Source: Prostheceraeus crozeri (taxonomy: Eukaryota > Platyhelminthes > Polycladida > Euryleptidae). Taken from it: a DNA stretch of 64,000 nucleotides. Positions 21,731 to 33,090 of the stretch are shown one piece after another. Position numbers and translations under genes: made by a program. The notes beneath the pieces were generated by a model. The model did no database searches. It had not been told where the DNA came from and saw only the letters and a list, made by a program, of their open reading frames with translations. The stretch lies in the NCBI GenBank assembly GCA_907163375.1, contig CAJQUW010006363.1, positions 1,257,501 through 1,321,500 of the forward strand, given 5' to 3'. The first letter of the stretch is position 1. Every line of letters begins with the position of its first letter.

Positions 21731-22273
21731 ATGAAAAACGACTGAAGGTGCGATGTTTCCATCCTTACGATGGTGAGTGGTGACAAGTTAAACAGTCAAT
21801 CAATTCCTCAATCACAGCAATCAGCTAAAAGCAATTTTTAAAAAGCCGTAATATAGATGCAATGCCATTAATCTTTTGATAATCGCTGGCCGGCTATGAA
21901 TGCTCATAAACGATATGTCACGTTCGATGAAGCACCACAATATCCGACTCTCATATGAGCTTAGCAATAACAAAACAAATCCAGCTAAAAATATAATAAT
22001 TGCAAATGCAAGTAAAGTAATACAATACCGGTATATAAAATATCATTGATTCTGCATTTCTGTTCAATAACTATGCACATTGCGATGAAAAAGTTCTTGT
22101 ATGTTTGTGTTTAAGTCTTCCTCGCCTCCAACTATCCGAGTATCTGCATGTATTTCTAATTTAGCTATTTCAATTCATTTCAACACTTTCATGTTTATCC
22201 CCCCCCAGTGATATGCTTGCTGCGAAGCTATGGCAAACGCTATAGAATTGTAGCTTTTTGTTTATAATTTCAG
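21731..22273 (+). other. Presumed intron upstream of host exon
   Basis: No open frame with recognisable content. It ends in a good 3' splice site (ttgtttataatttcag) for the exon at 22274, so at least the end of this stretch is intron. Confidence 0.5.
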
Positions 22274-22468
22274 GGAAAACTGTTGCATGAACTAGGATTT
22301 CAATTACTTACATGTGGTGGAGAATGCAAAGCTACTTGCAGCCAAGGCAAAGTGACTGAAAATGAAGCATGCACCGATTGTGGAGTTCCTAATCCTAGTT
22401 GTGATTGGTCTCAGATGGGATTGCCTCCGAAGGTAGCACTTGATGTCTGTTTATATCACATGAAATAG
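22274..22468 (+). CDS. Last exon of a secreted cysteine-rich protein gene
   Basis: Coding exon of 64 codons plus stop, entered in phase 0 after a clear acceptor (tataatttcag). It starts GKLLHELGFQLLTCGGEC and ends DVCLYHMK. It holds seven Cys in the spacing C-x3-C-x3-C-x10-C-x2-C-x6-C-x15-C. The exon at 43108-43317 (minus) has the same order and the same phase, with x6 in place of x10, so the two genes are paralogues. The upstream exons are not visible in the window: no relative of the other gene's exons 1 or 2 appears on this strand. They may lie left of the window, beyond an intron containing the LINE and Polinton, or be lost. Family not recognised. Confidence 0.75.
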   Translation, partial: GKLLHELGFQLLTCGGECKATCSQGKVTENEACTDCGVPNPSCDWSQMGLPPKVALDVCLYHMK

Positions 22469-22638
22469 ACTTTTCGAATACTATTGACAATAATATATCA
22501 ACCTCTTTTTCGTGACCGTTCGATTGAGCAGTCTGATTTCCAAATTCTTGTTGTTTCCAACTTTTTATTGGTTTGTTTTTATGAGGTCGTGTTTCCTTTG
22601 TTCAGTAATACATGCAGCTGATGGTTGTAGTATGGCGA

Positions 22639-22644
22639 AATAAA
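22639..22644 (+). terminator. Poly(A) signal of host gene
   Basis: AATAAA, 171 bases after the stop codon of the exon at 22274-22468, on the same strand. A reasonable distance for an animal 3' UTR. Confidence 0.6.
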
Positions 22645-24160
22645 ACTGTAGGATTTTGAATTCGAACATCATTTTAGCAATCACTCTCGAAGGATTCATT
22701 GTGTTGTATTTTGTTATCTTGAGTGATAAATTCATTTCTGTAAAAATTAAGTGTTCTTTTCATAGAAAAAATTTCATTGGGCAACACAGCTCAGTGTTGT
22801 GATTTCTTGTAGCTAGAGTGGTACAAGAGATGACCTGTAAATTTTCGGATTGACATTATCAGGGGTAAAGAGCTATGACCAGCGTCTAAATGATATTGGA
22901 TAAAATTACAAATAAAATCTGTACACCGATATCTCTCATTTGGTTGTTCTGGGAAAACCGCAGGGAGAACGTTGCTGAACAGGAAACAATGTTGGTGACA
23001 TTTATGCAGACAGAATACAAGTCAAAGCAGTGATAATTGCACATTTTAATTCTAAAGGCATTGCATAGAAATTTTATAGCTGCACATTAAATTTTTCTGA
23101 CAATAAATGAAATTAGAATTTACGTGCGCTTTTCAAATAAATAGCCTATCATTTCACTGCTTTGTGATTATAAATGTTCGTAGTTTTGATATACACGTAT
23201 ATCACACTGTATTACAGTGTGTGCGCCGGTTTTCGGGCCGGTGCGCCGAAATGAGCGAATTTCGATCAAATTTATGTTTTAGGCCTACTGTGTAGCTTCA
23301 ATGGTAATTAACTAATTTCATCTGTTATCTTTCTAGCTGCAACAATGGAAAGAAAAATTTCTTCAGCACACCAACTAAGAAAAAGTTATTCAATTCTATT
23401 CATCAGTTCAATTCAAACATTTCTTTATTATGAAAGTGAAACTCTTTGAAAATCACGACTATATCATGAAATAACCGATGCATTTCCTGACGTTGAGAAG
23501 AACTATGAAAAAATGAAAATTTGTGAAATCTCAATTCACGCGACTTCATAATTTCGTGATCTCATAGTGATTACTGTGAAGCCTGCTGTTCCTCCTCTTG
23601 TTAAGATATAGCTTACCTTAATATTCCAGTGGGCAGCGGTCCGTTCGAAGGATTTTTTCTTCATCTGGTACCATTGTCGCATCACAGAGAGACTGCTTGA
23701 AGCTGACCAATGTTGAGATTGTTGGCCTGCATAATCATTTGTAAATAACGGTGGTTTTGCATTGAATCTCTCTACATTTATTGATGTGGACAGGTATTTT
23801 TGAAAAAATGAATAAAAAAATAGGCCCTTTCTTTGTTATTATCTACATGTATATTTCTAAAAGAATCAATTAAAACCCCGAAGTCTCGTCCACTACTGGC
23901 CTAGTCATTTAGTCATTGTAGATTTCTACTATTTTTTGCTGCATAGGCCAACATCTAGCCTAATTTCTGCTTTCATCTATCATTAGAACCATCATACAGA
24001 CGTACGGGCTAAGTATGAGTAACTTGCAAGTATTCACAAAATATAATTAAACATGCCTATGTGAACCTGTTTCAAATTCTACAGCACTGTTAGAATTTTC
24101 TGTGTACTCCATAAAATTTGTATTGAATTCTTGAAAATATGAACATTTACTTTGAAATAT
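22645..24160. other. Intergenic DNA with a GC-rich hairpin
   Basis: No gene recognised. At about 23200-23260 two inverted structures follow one another: cacactgtattacagtgtg, and a GC-rich one built on gcgccggt/ggccggtgcgcc, standing out in AT-rich surroundings. The stretch ends in a TA microsatellite (24159-24175). Confidence 0.45.
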
Positions 24161-24330
24161 ATATATATATATATGAAAAACTAGAACCCATATAGTCAAA
24201 TCAAAAACAATTGATGCACAAGCACTTTCATTTCAATCGATCTTCAGGTGCATTCAAAAATACATTTAAAGTGAAAGTTATAGATGATAACATGCATAAT
24301 ACAAAAAATAGGCTATAGATATAAAACGTT

Positions 24331-26885
24331 TCATAGATTTCTTGTAGATGAAGTATTGAGCTTAGGCTTGAATAGATCTATGAAATATCTTTCTTTACAT
24401 TTGCGTTCTATATCACTATCAATTTGAATCTTATAAAATGGGAAAATCTTGAAATGTCCCTTGCCACATTTCCCAAGATGTTCACTCAGCTTTATTTGTC
24501 TGTAGATTGGATTATTCAATTGCTGTTTGTGGACTCTAACTTTAGCTCTTAAGGATGTACCTGTTTCACCTATGTAGTATTCTTTACAGCCATGACAAGT
24601 TATAACATGAATCAGATTAGAAGATGCACAAGTCATATCACTTTTTATAACAAATGTTTTTCCATTGAAGTTATAAGAGTTACCTTCCATTAAAAATTGG
24701 CATGTACCACAACGTTGGTCATTACATCTAGTGACAGAAAAAATGTTAATATCATTTTCTAAAAATTTTGATTTACACAGGATTTGTTTCAAATTTTTGG
24801 ATTGCCGTTTGCTGTTAAGAAATAATTTGTCTTTGAAGATGTCTTTAGTCTGTGGATCATTTTTCAAAATTGAGTTAAAATGATTAATCATGGGAAGAAC
24901 ATTTATATTTCGAGGATTATGCATGCATACAAAAGGAATCAGGGAATCGTTGTTACTTCTTTTTACATCATTATCATTTATTAAGGTTGAACGATCAAGC
25001 TGTAATGCCTTGGATATACCATCATCGATTAAAGAATTTGGATAACATTGCTTTTTCAAAAATGATTTCAAGTCATCTAGTCGCTTTTTGCGGATTGATA
25101 TATCGCTAACAATGATACATATTCTTCTAGCAAGACTGTATGGAATTGAACGCTTAATGTGAGATGGATGACAAGAACAAAAATTCAAATATTGGTGCGT
25201 ATCTGTTGGTTTATAAAAAACATCTGTGAGAATCCTACCTTCATTTTTAATGATAAGGATATCTAAGAAAGGGATCTCATTTTCACTGAATTCCATGGTA
25301 AATTTTATATCAGCATTTAAATTCATTTAAAATATGATGGAAAGCATGTAATTTATATAAATCAAATTCCCATATTAGGAAGCAATCATCCAAATAACGT
25401 TTCCAATTTTTTGAAATTGATTCTGCGAAATCTTCTCCCCATGTTTCGATGAGTATTTCTTTTAATTTTACCTCCAAGTATCCAAGGGTAAGGGTGGCAT
25501 AAGTGGGTGCTACTTTAGTACCCATTGCTGTACCTTTTATTTGGTTATATAATTTCCGTTTCCGAATACAAATGTATTCTTTTCCAATATCAATTGTAAG
25601 CTTTCCAATATAAAGTCTTCAATGAATCTCCGACAAGTCAGATTTGGGAATTGTCTAAGCCAATATTTCACAGCGGTTATACCCAGATTATGAGGAATAT
25701 TAGTGTATAGACTAATAACATCAAAAGTTGCTAATATAGAAGATGGAGGGACACTTTTTGGAAGATGATTTAAGAAATCCAAATCATCACAAACGAAGCT
25801 GTCAATATTTTTACACAGAGGTTTCAGAATTATATCGATGAATTGGCTTAGACGTTGAGTAGGAGAATTTGGACCTCCTACAATGGGTCTGAAAGGTAAA
25901 TCTGGAGGATTTAAACATTGCACATATTCACATTTATGAAGTTGTATAGCGTTTCTGATTATGGCAGATTTGTGAATCTTGGGTAACCCATAGAAATTAC
26001 TGGTTTTATATTCAAATCTAGTCAGATAGTCTTTTTCTTTTGACGTAAGATTCATGCCTAATGGTCCAAAAACAAGACGCTCTATTTTTTGTATGATATT
26101 GAAGTCATCATTGTCAGATATGCTTCTGTAAAAATTTGAATCTTGAAGCATAATAAGAATAGAATTTTTATAAAAGTCCGCATTCATGATAACAACCGCA
26201 CCACCTTTATCAGCTTCTTTGATGATAACATTTTTATCTGCAGCAAGCTGACTTAAAGCTTTCTGTTCCTCATGATTTATGTTTGAATTTACATTTTTGC
26301 TATGCATATTACCGAAGTCAATTTTTTCTATTGAATCACATACGTTGTCAAGTAAAGCATTGTTTCCTTTTGGAGGGATAAACTTTGATTTGTTGCTCAC
26401 TAAGCTTCGTGTTTCTATGCTTTTATCATTGCAATCATGAAAGTATTCCGTAAGTCTTAATTTGCGGGTATACTGTTTAATATCGATTTTCAAAGTTTTA
26501 TTATTTCTTTTCGGAGTAGGGCAGTATTTCAAACCCTTGGATAAAATACTTATTTCACTAGTACTCAGAGTTCTAGATGATAAGTTTAAAACTTTTATGT
26601 CTTTTTGACTTACTTCGTCTTGTGCATCATCGTCAGAAGTTTGTTGAATTACCATTTCATTGACTGTTTCATGACGTTTTTCATCATTGTCCAATTTACT
26701 TATATCTTTCACTTCGCCAATAAAAGATCTATCATAATTATTAATTCTTTCATAAGAATGAATATCAGCATGAGATTTTGATTGTGTGTTTGATGAATTT
26801 TCAACAATTATTGGTATTTTGATAATCGGTTGTCTTGGAATTCTCTTCTGTATGGAAAGTTTTTGTTTCTTGGCTTTGCAATAAA
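24331..26885 (-). pseudogene. PLE reverse transcriptase and GIY-YIG endonuclease
   Basis: Makes DNA from the element RNA and nicks the target. RT motifs: FDVISLYTNIP (motif A region), GTKVAPTYATLTLG (motif B region) and RYLDDCFLIW (motif C). Towards the N-terminus KEADKGGAVVIMN is the typical PLE opening. The C-terminal part has a Cys knuckle (CGTCQF) and then GCKEYYIGETGTSLRAKVRVH, the GIY-YIG nuclease with its Tyr pair and Arg, ending at 24331. The reading is spread over three frames, so it is broken. Its left boundary in coding sense is the MITE. Confidence 0.88.
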
Positions 26886-26887
26886 TA

Positions 26888-27804
26888 GTCCGGCAGCCAG
26901 AACGAGTTTCTGCAGGGAACGAGGCCGAAAGTGAGACTTTCACAGAATGATGTACACCCTATGCCTACTACGAATCGGCACGTCTGCCGAGTTCTAGTGA
27001 GTTCCTCTTCTTGTAAGACAGGATCAAAGAAAAACACATGTAAATCCAATGGGACACAGATTGCAGTTTTTGGCTAAAATGAACTTTTCTATGTTTCCTC
27101 TGATTAAAGGAAAAGTAGTAAGCCCAGAGTCACCATTTTTGGCATGGAATGTCTTCAGGTCATTTCCTTTGAGGTGCATGTGCTTTTATCATGCATCTAA
27201 TCGGCAATGTATGTGAGAATGTGGTTGAATGTGGATAAAGTTGCTCAAAATGTTTGTGTTTGCCGACATTAAGAGGCTCGCCAAATCTAAGTGCGTTTAG
27301 CTACATAGACAGGGGTGCATGAAAATGAAAGAAAATGACCTGAAGACATTCCATGCCAAAAATTGTGACTCTGGGCTTACTGCTTTTCCTTTAATCAGAG
27401 AAAACATTTGGCGAGCCTCTTAATGTCGGCAAACACAAACATTTTGAGCAACTTTATCCACATTCAACCACATTCTCACATACATTGCCGATTAGATGCA
27501 TGATAAAAGCACATGCACATCAAAGGAAATGACCTGAAGACATTCCATGCCAAAAATTGTGACCCTGGGCTTACTGCTTTTCCTTTAATCAGAGAAAACA
27601 TAGAAAATTTCATTTTAGCCAAAAACTGCAATCTGTGTCCCATTGGATTTACATGTGTTTTTCTTTGATCCTGTCTTACAAGAAGAGGAACTCACTAGAA
27701 CTCGGCAGACGTGCCGATTCGTAGTAGGCATAGGGTGTACATCATTCTGTGAAAGTCTCACTTTCGGCCTCATTCCCTGCAGAAACTCGCTCTGGCTGCC
27801 GGAC
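26888..27804. mobile_element. Foldback MITE with TA duplication
   Basis: A 917-bp element made mostly of two inverted arms of about 400 bp. It starts GTCCGGCAGCCAGAACGAG and ends with the complement CGGCTGCCGGAC. TA flanks both sides (26886-26887, 27805-27806), as for Tc1/mariner-type MITEs. It has no transposase. Related copies are at 44108-44687 and 46292-46350. It interrupts the PLE. Confidence 0.88.
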
Positions 27805-27806
27805 TA

Positions 27807-29090
27807 AAAGGTTTCTCGAGCACAATTTACTTTGCCTCCTCCTAAAAAATGTAGTTGAGTATTTTGCTGGTTTTTTGTATAAGGAATTGAACTGTAGAAA
27901 TTTCGATTCAATGGGGATTGGTATTGAATTGTTTTACGATGTGGATAATGTTCATTTTGTTTCGGCAATCTCGAATTTCTGTACACATTAGGCTCAAATC
28001 GTCGATTTTGATTTTTTTGTGATTCTCGAGGAAAAGTAGATCTCACTCTAGTTGAATGATTTTTACCGTAATGTGGAATATTTTGTTTCACAACTGCTGC
28101 ATAGGTTCTATTCGCAATCGTATTGGTTTTCAGTTCTTGGTTTCTCACAAAATTGGAAGGGTTTCTTGTTTTTATATTGCTATTACCATATCTCCTCTCA
28201 TAATCTAATAACCATGATTATTTGTAACGCCATCGGTTGTAGGACAAAGATTCTTCCTTTTTAGAATCAGTGTTCCACATTTGAAGAAGAGTCTCTTTCA
28301 CAATGCCACTTGAGAATTTCGAAATTTCAGTTTTCAATTCAGCATCACATTCATTAACTTTTGCTTTGTGCTTTTCTGCCCTGGTCTGTAGAATGCGAAT
28401 CTCTCCTTTCATCCGTTCCATTGCAATGTCTTGTCTGATTTTTGTTTCATTTTTTGGTTCATTTCTTATTTCTTTGATGCGAAATTTCATCGGAAGTATA
28501 GGTACTTCTTTTTCTATCCAAGTCTGATAATGTTCGGCGAGATTTTTGTTATGCAAATAATTCCAATAAGTCATTTTTCGTCTATGAAGACAATCCTCCC
28601 AGAATGAGTTCAATTTCAATTTTGTCTTTTCAGCCTCTTGCTTGAGAGTAATTTCATATACTTCTCTACGCATTTCATCTTGTTGTAAGATGCTAGATGT
28701 AGGTGATTCTTCAATTTGACTATTTATTTTCATTTTCTCTGTTGTCATTGCAGTGGTTCCAGGTACTACATAATTCTTTTCATTTATCTTTATCAGATCT
28801 TGTAATAACTCATTCGTACAGATAGTTTTGTTAATCAAAATGTTGAATTTTTCTTTCAAAATTTCTTGTGTTAGCATCGTTTTTTCAATTAAATCATTGC
28901 ACTTTTCCAGCAATGTATTCAACACATCATTTTCCGGTAAATTCATCGTTTGTAGATTTGACTTCGACGTTGATTTTCGGGTTTTTATCTTGAATACTGG
29001 TAATATGAACAGAAAATATAAAAGGTAAAACGCAGTATTCAGTAATATATATGAAAAACTAGAACCCAAATAGTTAATTATTAATATCAA
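27807..29090 (-). pseudogene. PLE N-terminal coiled-coil region
   Basis: The upstream protein part of the PLE. The 290-codon frame at 28218-29090 has a hydrophobic start (a likely artefact of reading into the end repeat), a coiled coil, then WEDCLHRRKMTYWNYLHN and MKFRIKEIRNEPKNE, as in the N-terminal domain of Neptune/Poseidon-type PLEs. A second frame (27804-28148) is Asn/Arg/Gln-rich and basic, suited to RNA binding. It meets the RT part across the MITE insertion. Confidence 0.65.
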
Positions 29091-29720
29091 TAATTAATAT
29101 ATATAATTATTATATACAGTGGCGTCGCGTGCTCCATGACCATAGGCCTTCACTCGGCATTGGGATACTATTTCTATACAAAGCACTTTTATGTCACAAC
29201 ATTAATTTTCATAAAAGTTGAATTTTTAATAACAATTTCTTGAACATTTTTTAAGGTCAAGTGAAAGTGCACATGAGAAGTGATTGCTCATGTCACTTAA
29301 CCGCCTTACTGAAGGAGCTGAGATTACTATATCCCCTCTCTGTCCAGACCACATTTTCTCGAGAAAAAAGGAGGCAAGGCAAACAGTTTCTTGCGTTTTT
29401 GACGGTCGGTCAGCCACTCACATGTTTGAAATTTTGATGCATTAAAATGTCTTGTGTATTTCTTATTTCTTTCTGTGTGAGTACTTTCAATTTCATATCA
29501 GGTGTTGGTCTACCTTGATGACGACTGTCATCTTTTCAGTATATTCCCTTGGGACGAAAGGCGTGGTTATGATCTCATCCTGCAGTACTAAGAGTGTCAC
29601 ATCAATCACGTAAGAACAAATTATGGAGTTCTACCGAATCTGGGTGTTCGAGTCAGATGCATTAGGCTACTCTACATTCATTGGAGAACGCTCATCATCT
29701 GATCGCAGTCTTGTCTGAAC

Positions 29721-32605
29721 CAGTGGCGTAGCAGACCACCTCAGATGAGGTAATCTGAGTCCAATGAAAGAACCGGGAAAAGAACGTAGGCCTACATGTA
29801 AATTCCAAGTCAATTTTTAGTCCTTTAGGCGCATTGCTCAAAATATATTTTTTATTATTATAATTTAAAGAGCAAAATCAATTTTCATAACAACTCCATT
29901 TCCACTTATAGTCATTACCAAAAACAATACAGGTAAATCATAACACTATAACCTGATGTATTTACTTACGATATAACAACTTTACTTGACGATCTTTCAT
30001 TGAAGCAAACTTGTCGATAATTGTGTCAACGAACGAACACTCTCCTGATAAGTGTTTGAGAAGAGAAGTTTCGATGCTTAAAAATACCAGTTGTTTCATG
30101 CGTTCTTGAGTCATGGTGGAACGCAGGTAGGTCTTGATTCGCCGAAGCACACTGAAGGTTCTTTCACATGTCACCGATGTTAGAGCAATTGTTTGTGAAG
30201 CCATTAATGCTTTAGAGACAAGAGGTAGAGCGTCACACAAATCCAAGGAATGCATTTGTTTAAGAAGGGTAGAAGGATCATTTGCTTCTCCAAGTGCCAC
30301 TCGTAAATCTGAATCAGTGAATAGAATGTGTAATTCGTTGCGCAACTTCTCTTCTTCTTCTTGAACTAAATCTGGGTGATGTTTCTTCAGTTCATTCACA
30401 AGTCGTACAACTTCAAATGTATCAGCTTTCAGTACATCAAATCTCGATGGCTGAAATAGTTTTATCCACTGAAGACTTTCGATGTTTTCAAATCGTTGGT
30501 CTAACTGAAAAATTAGTGTATCGATGATTTCGTACATTAATCGCTTAAGTTTATCCTTCTCAAATTGGGATGACGAAGATGATGGCTTAGGCCTACTTGG
30601 AGTGTAACCGCTGTCAAGGAGATGTTGCTCGTTGATTTGTGGGACTCTCTTTTCATGATTAAAAAAGTAAGGCTCATATTGCTTCGCTTCCTCGACGAAC
30701 GTTTGAAAGGAAACTTCAGAGCGTAGTTCACACAAGTTTGCATGATAGTCTGCTACCTTCGAAGATATTTCAGCTGGATCAATCATCACACCTTGAAGTT
30801 TCTTTGTCATCATGTCGGATAATGCGAAAACTTTACGAAAAAAGAATAAGAGAAACACATTCTCACAATTTCCCAATTGATATCGCAATCCTTTCGCTTC
30901 AGCGCGGGTGTAGCAATCAATTGAGCAAGCAGAGGACTCCGAAGAAATATTTTCTAAAACATTGAAAATTTCACAATACTTAGAAGAAATAGCACAGACA
31001 GATTTTCCTCTCGTCAACCAACGCGTAGTTGACGCAAGAGGCAATGGACTGGATAACATAGAAGCACGTTTTGGTGAAGCGCGAAAAAATGTTGTCAAAT
31101 TTTGCAAAAATTCGAAAAATATTGATACCAACGGAATATTCTTACTGACACTTTGTGCTACTAATGCCCATTTGTGTGCATAACAATGAACGAAGTTTGC
31201 TGAGGGCCAAATCTCCTTGATCTTAGTTTGCACTGAATTGTGCTTACCCATCATGTTACTTGCACCGTCGTATGACTGGCCGATCACTGAAGTATTTTTG
31301 GTTACACCAACGGACTCAAGACTTTCACATATTACACAGACAAGATTGTTAGCTGATCTGTCTGCTGACACATTGACAAGGTCAATCAGATGTTCGAAGA
31401 CCGATCCATTGTGAACAAGTCGGACACTGACAGCCATTTGACTTGTATTTGAAATGTCCGTTGTATCGTCAGCAATTATAGATATAAAAGGAGCACCTTT
31501 GATTCGATTCTCGATTTCACCGCGAACCTGATCATACAAACACTTAATCAAGTCGTTTTGAATATCAGGTGATAATCCTGAAAATGGGAGACTGTGATCA
31601 GGAGAGACACAATTTTTAATCAGCGGATCAGAACTAAATTCACTGAGGAGCTTAATCAATTCAATGAAATTTCCACGATTTGGACTGTCAGTGCTCTCTG
31701 AATGACCTCTAAAAGAAAGGCCTTGGCAAACAAGGAAAAGAGCGGCTTTAATATGATGTCGCATCATTTCTCTGTTCTTCCTCACTTCCTCGTTGTGCAT
31801 ATTTCTCAAAGTTTTGAACTCCTCATTTAACATTTCATCGATCCTTACTTTGCCAATAAGTTTAAGAGAGGTGATCGCGGCCAGATGCGTAGGAGATTTT
31901 ATATGTCTCTTCACATGATTAGAGAAATTCGCCAAGTCGAGTAATCCTCTCGTCGATGAAAACACTGTCGTTTTTGGTTTAAAGATAAGGCACGGAAAGC
32001 AGAAAAGTGTCTTTCTAATGGGGCAACCAGTCAGCCATTCGTATTTTTGATATTGCACACTAAGATTGCACTTTCTCCTTCCTTCAAAGGTGAAAATCGG
32101 CTTATCTCTTCCTTTAGTTTTTAGTTCTATTTTCTTTGCGTAGGATAGAGGAGAATTTTGTAAATTTATCAATTCCTCGACAGTTGCCATGAGTATTCTC
32201 CGTTATAAGTAGCGATGTAATTGAGTAATAGCGAAGACCGGAGAGGGTGGTTACACTCTGCTAGCAGATATTGATTCTAGAATATCAGACAGCAGACACA
32301 TGGCAGGAGGGCGACGCAGAGAGAGAGACGTATCATTACAATGTTTGCTGCATCCAGACCAATCAGAGGCGCGCTATTGATAACTCTACTGCTGTACAGG
32401 TGTGATTCTGTCGCGAGATAGAATACTCGTATCTCTCCGCCTGTGTTAAAGAAGTTTTGTGAATTGGAAAACGGAAACATCGAACAAGATTATATGACCT
32501 TCATGTTAATCAAAATCCTATCATCACATATTTGTAATTTCATTTTCGTTTGTAAATTCCGGTGTATTCTCAGATTATTAGAATACTATAGGCGCTACGC
32601 CCCTG
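29721..32605 (-). mobile_element. Inner autonomous-looking hAT transposon
   Basis: 2885 bp, ends CAGTGGCGTAGC and GCTACGCCCCTG, flanked by a perfect 8-bp duplication GTCTGAAC (29713-29720 and 32606-32613). It lies wholly within the outer hAT-like element. It holds one uninterrupted transposase gene on the minus strand. Confidence 0.9.
29962..32190 (-). CDS. hAT transposase (ZMYM1/DUF4371-like), intact
   Basis: An open frame of 742 codons with no internal stop. Residues about 30-100 form a TTF-type zinc finger (CPIRKTLFCFPCLIF, then HVKRHIKSPTH). The RNase H-like core has IIADDTTDIS with the first catalytic Asp, and SYDGASNMMG with the second; the insertion domain follows. The C-terminal hAT dimerisation region is CERTFSVLRRIKTYLRSTM, which also holds the catalytic Glu. 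The length matches animal ZMYM1-like hAT proteins. Start MATVEELINLQNSPL is the first Met after stops. About 240 bp remain on the 3' side and 415 bp on the 5' side for control regions. It may still be active, or may have been recently so. Confidence 0.9.
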   Translation of the reverse strand: MATVEELINLQNSPLSYAKKIELKTKGRDKPIFTFEGRRKCNLSVQYQKYEWLTGCPIRKTLFCFPCLIFKPKTTVFSSTRGLLDLANFSNHVKRHIKSPTHLAAITSLKLIGKVRIDEMLNEEFKTLRNMHNEEVRKNREMMRHHIKAALFLVCQGLSFRGHSESTDSPNRGNFIELIKLLSEFSSDPLIKNCVSPDHSLPFSGLSPDIQNDLIKCLYDQVRGEIENRIKGAPFISIIADDTTDISNTSQMAVSVRLVHNGSVFEHLIDLVNVSADRSANNLVCVICESLESVGVTKNTSVIGQSYDGASNMMGKHNSVQTKIKEIWPSANFVHCYAHKWALVAQSVSKNIPLVSIFFEFLQNLTTFFRASPKRASMLSSPLPLASTTRWLTRGKSVCAISSKYCEIFNVLENISSESSACSIDCYTRAEAKGLRYQLGNCENVFLLFFFRKVFALSDMMTKKLQGVMIDPAEISSKVADYHANLCELRSEVSFQTFVEEAKQYEPYFFNHEKRVPQINEQHLLDSGYTPSRPKPSSSSSQFEKDKLKRLMYEIIDTLIFQLDQRFENIESLQWIKLFQPSRFDVLKADTFEVVRLVNELKKHHPDLVQEEEEKLRNELHILFTDSDLRVALGEANDPSTLLKQMHSLDLCDALPLVSKALMASQTIALTSVTCERTFSVLRRIKTYLRSTMTQERMKQLVFLSIETSLLKHLSGECSFVDTIIDKFASMKDRQVKLLYRK

Positions 32606-33090
32606 GTCTGAACGTCATCCATCTGCCACTGTTGAGGTATTGGCTTCTCTCACATTAAGCGAATCCAGGAACAATTGGGTTGCGCTTCCCTTACTATATT
32701 TAGGCACCGCGCCTCGATCAAGAACTGTGTAGAATTTCATTGCAAAAATTGGAGAAGGCAAAGCATCATATCTATCGGGAAAGCCAATATTTACGCGGGC
32801 GCGTGCGCTTACTGCCTCACACGCACACAACTCTCTTTCGCTGTCTGAACATCAGTGCTCCGTCTGAACACACGACTAGCTTGTGTGTCTAATTGTTTGA
32901 AGAAAACAGCTGTGATTCAAGCACGTGCTGCAAAACTGTTCACTCTTGAGGTTGAGCGTCTGATTTTGAGACGGAAGCTGTCGAATTTAAATGAATGATG
33001 ACACTTTTCATCTTTATAAATGTTGGTAAATAATTTTTGAGGATGCGCCGAATGCCTCGCAGGTACGGAGAAGACGCCACTGATTATATA

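Larger units (their letters stand above)
24165..29075 (-). mobile_element. Penelope-like element (PLE)
   Basis: A retroelement of the Penelope group: reverse transcriptase with a C-terminal GIY-YIG endonuclease and an upstream coiled-coil ORF. The same short end sequence, atatatgaaaaactagaaccca, occurs in direct orientation at 24167-24192 and 29047-29069, consistent with the repeated ends (pLTR) known in this group. A 917-bp MITE is inserted at 26888-27804. The coding region has about two breaks besides the MITE. Near the 3' end lies a hammerhead-like core (24216-24247). Confidence 0.88.
29117..33082. mobile_element. Outer hAT-like element carrying a second hAT
   Basis: Ends are CAGTGGCGTC and its complement GACGCCACTG. 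The 8-bp direct repeat ATTATATA flanks it (29109-29116 and 33083-33090), the duplication length of hAT transposons. Without the inner hAT it is about 1.07 kb and has no transposase of its own, so it was a non-autonomous hAT. Confidence 0.85.
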
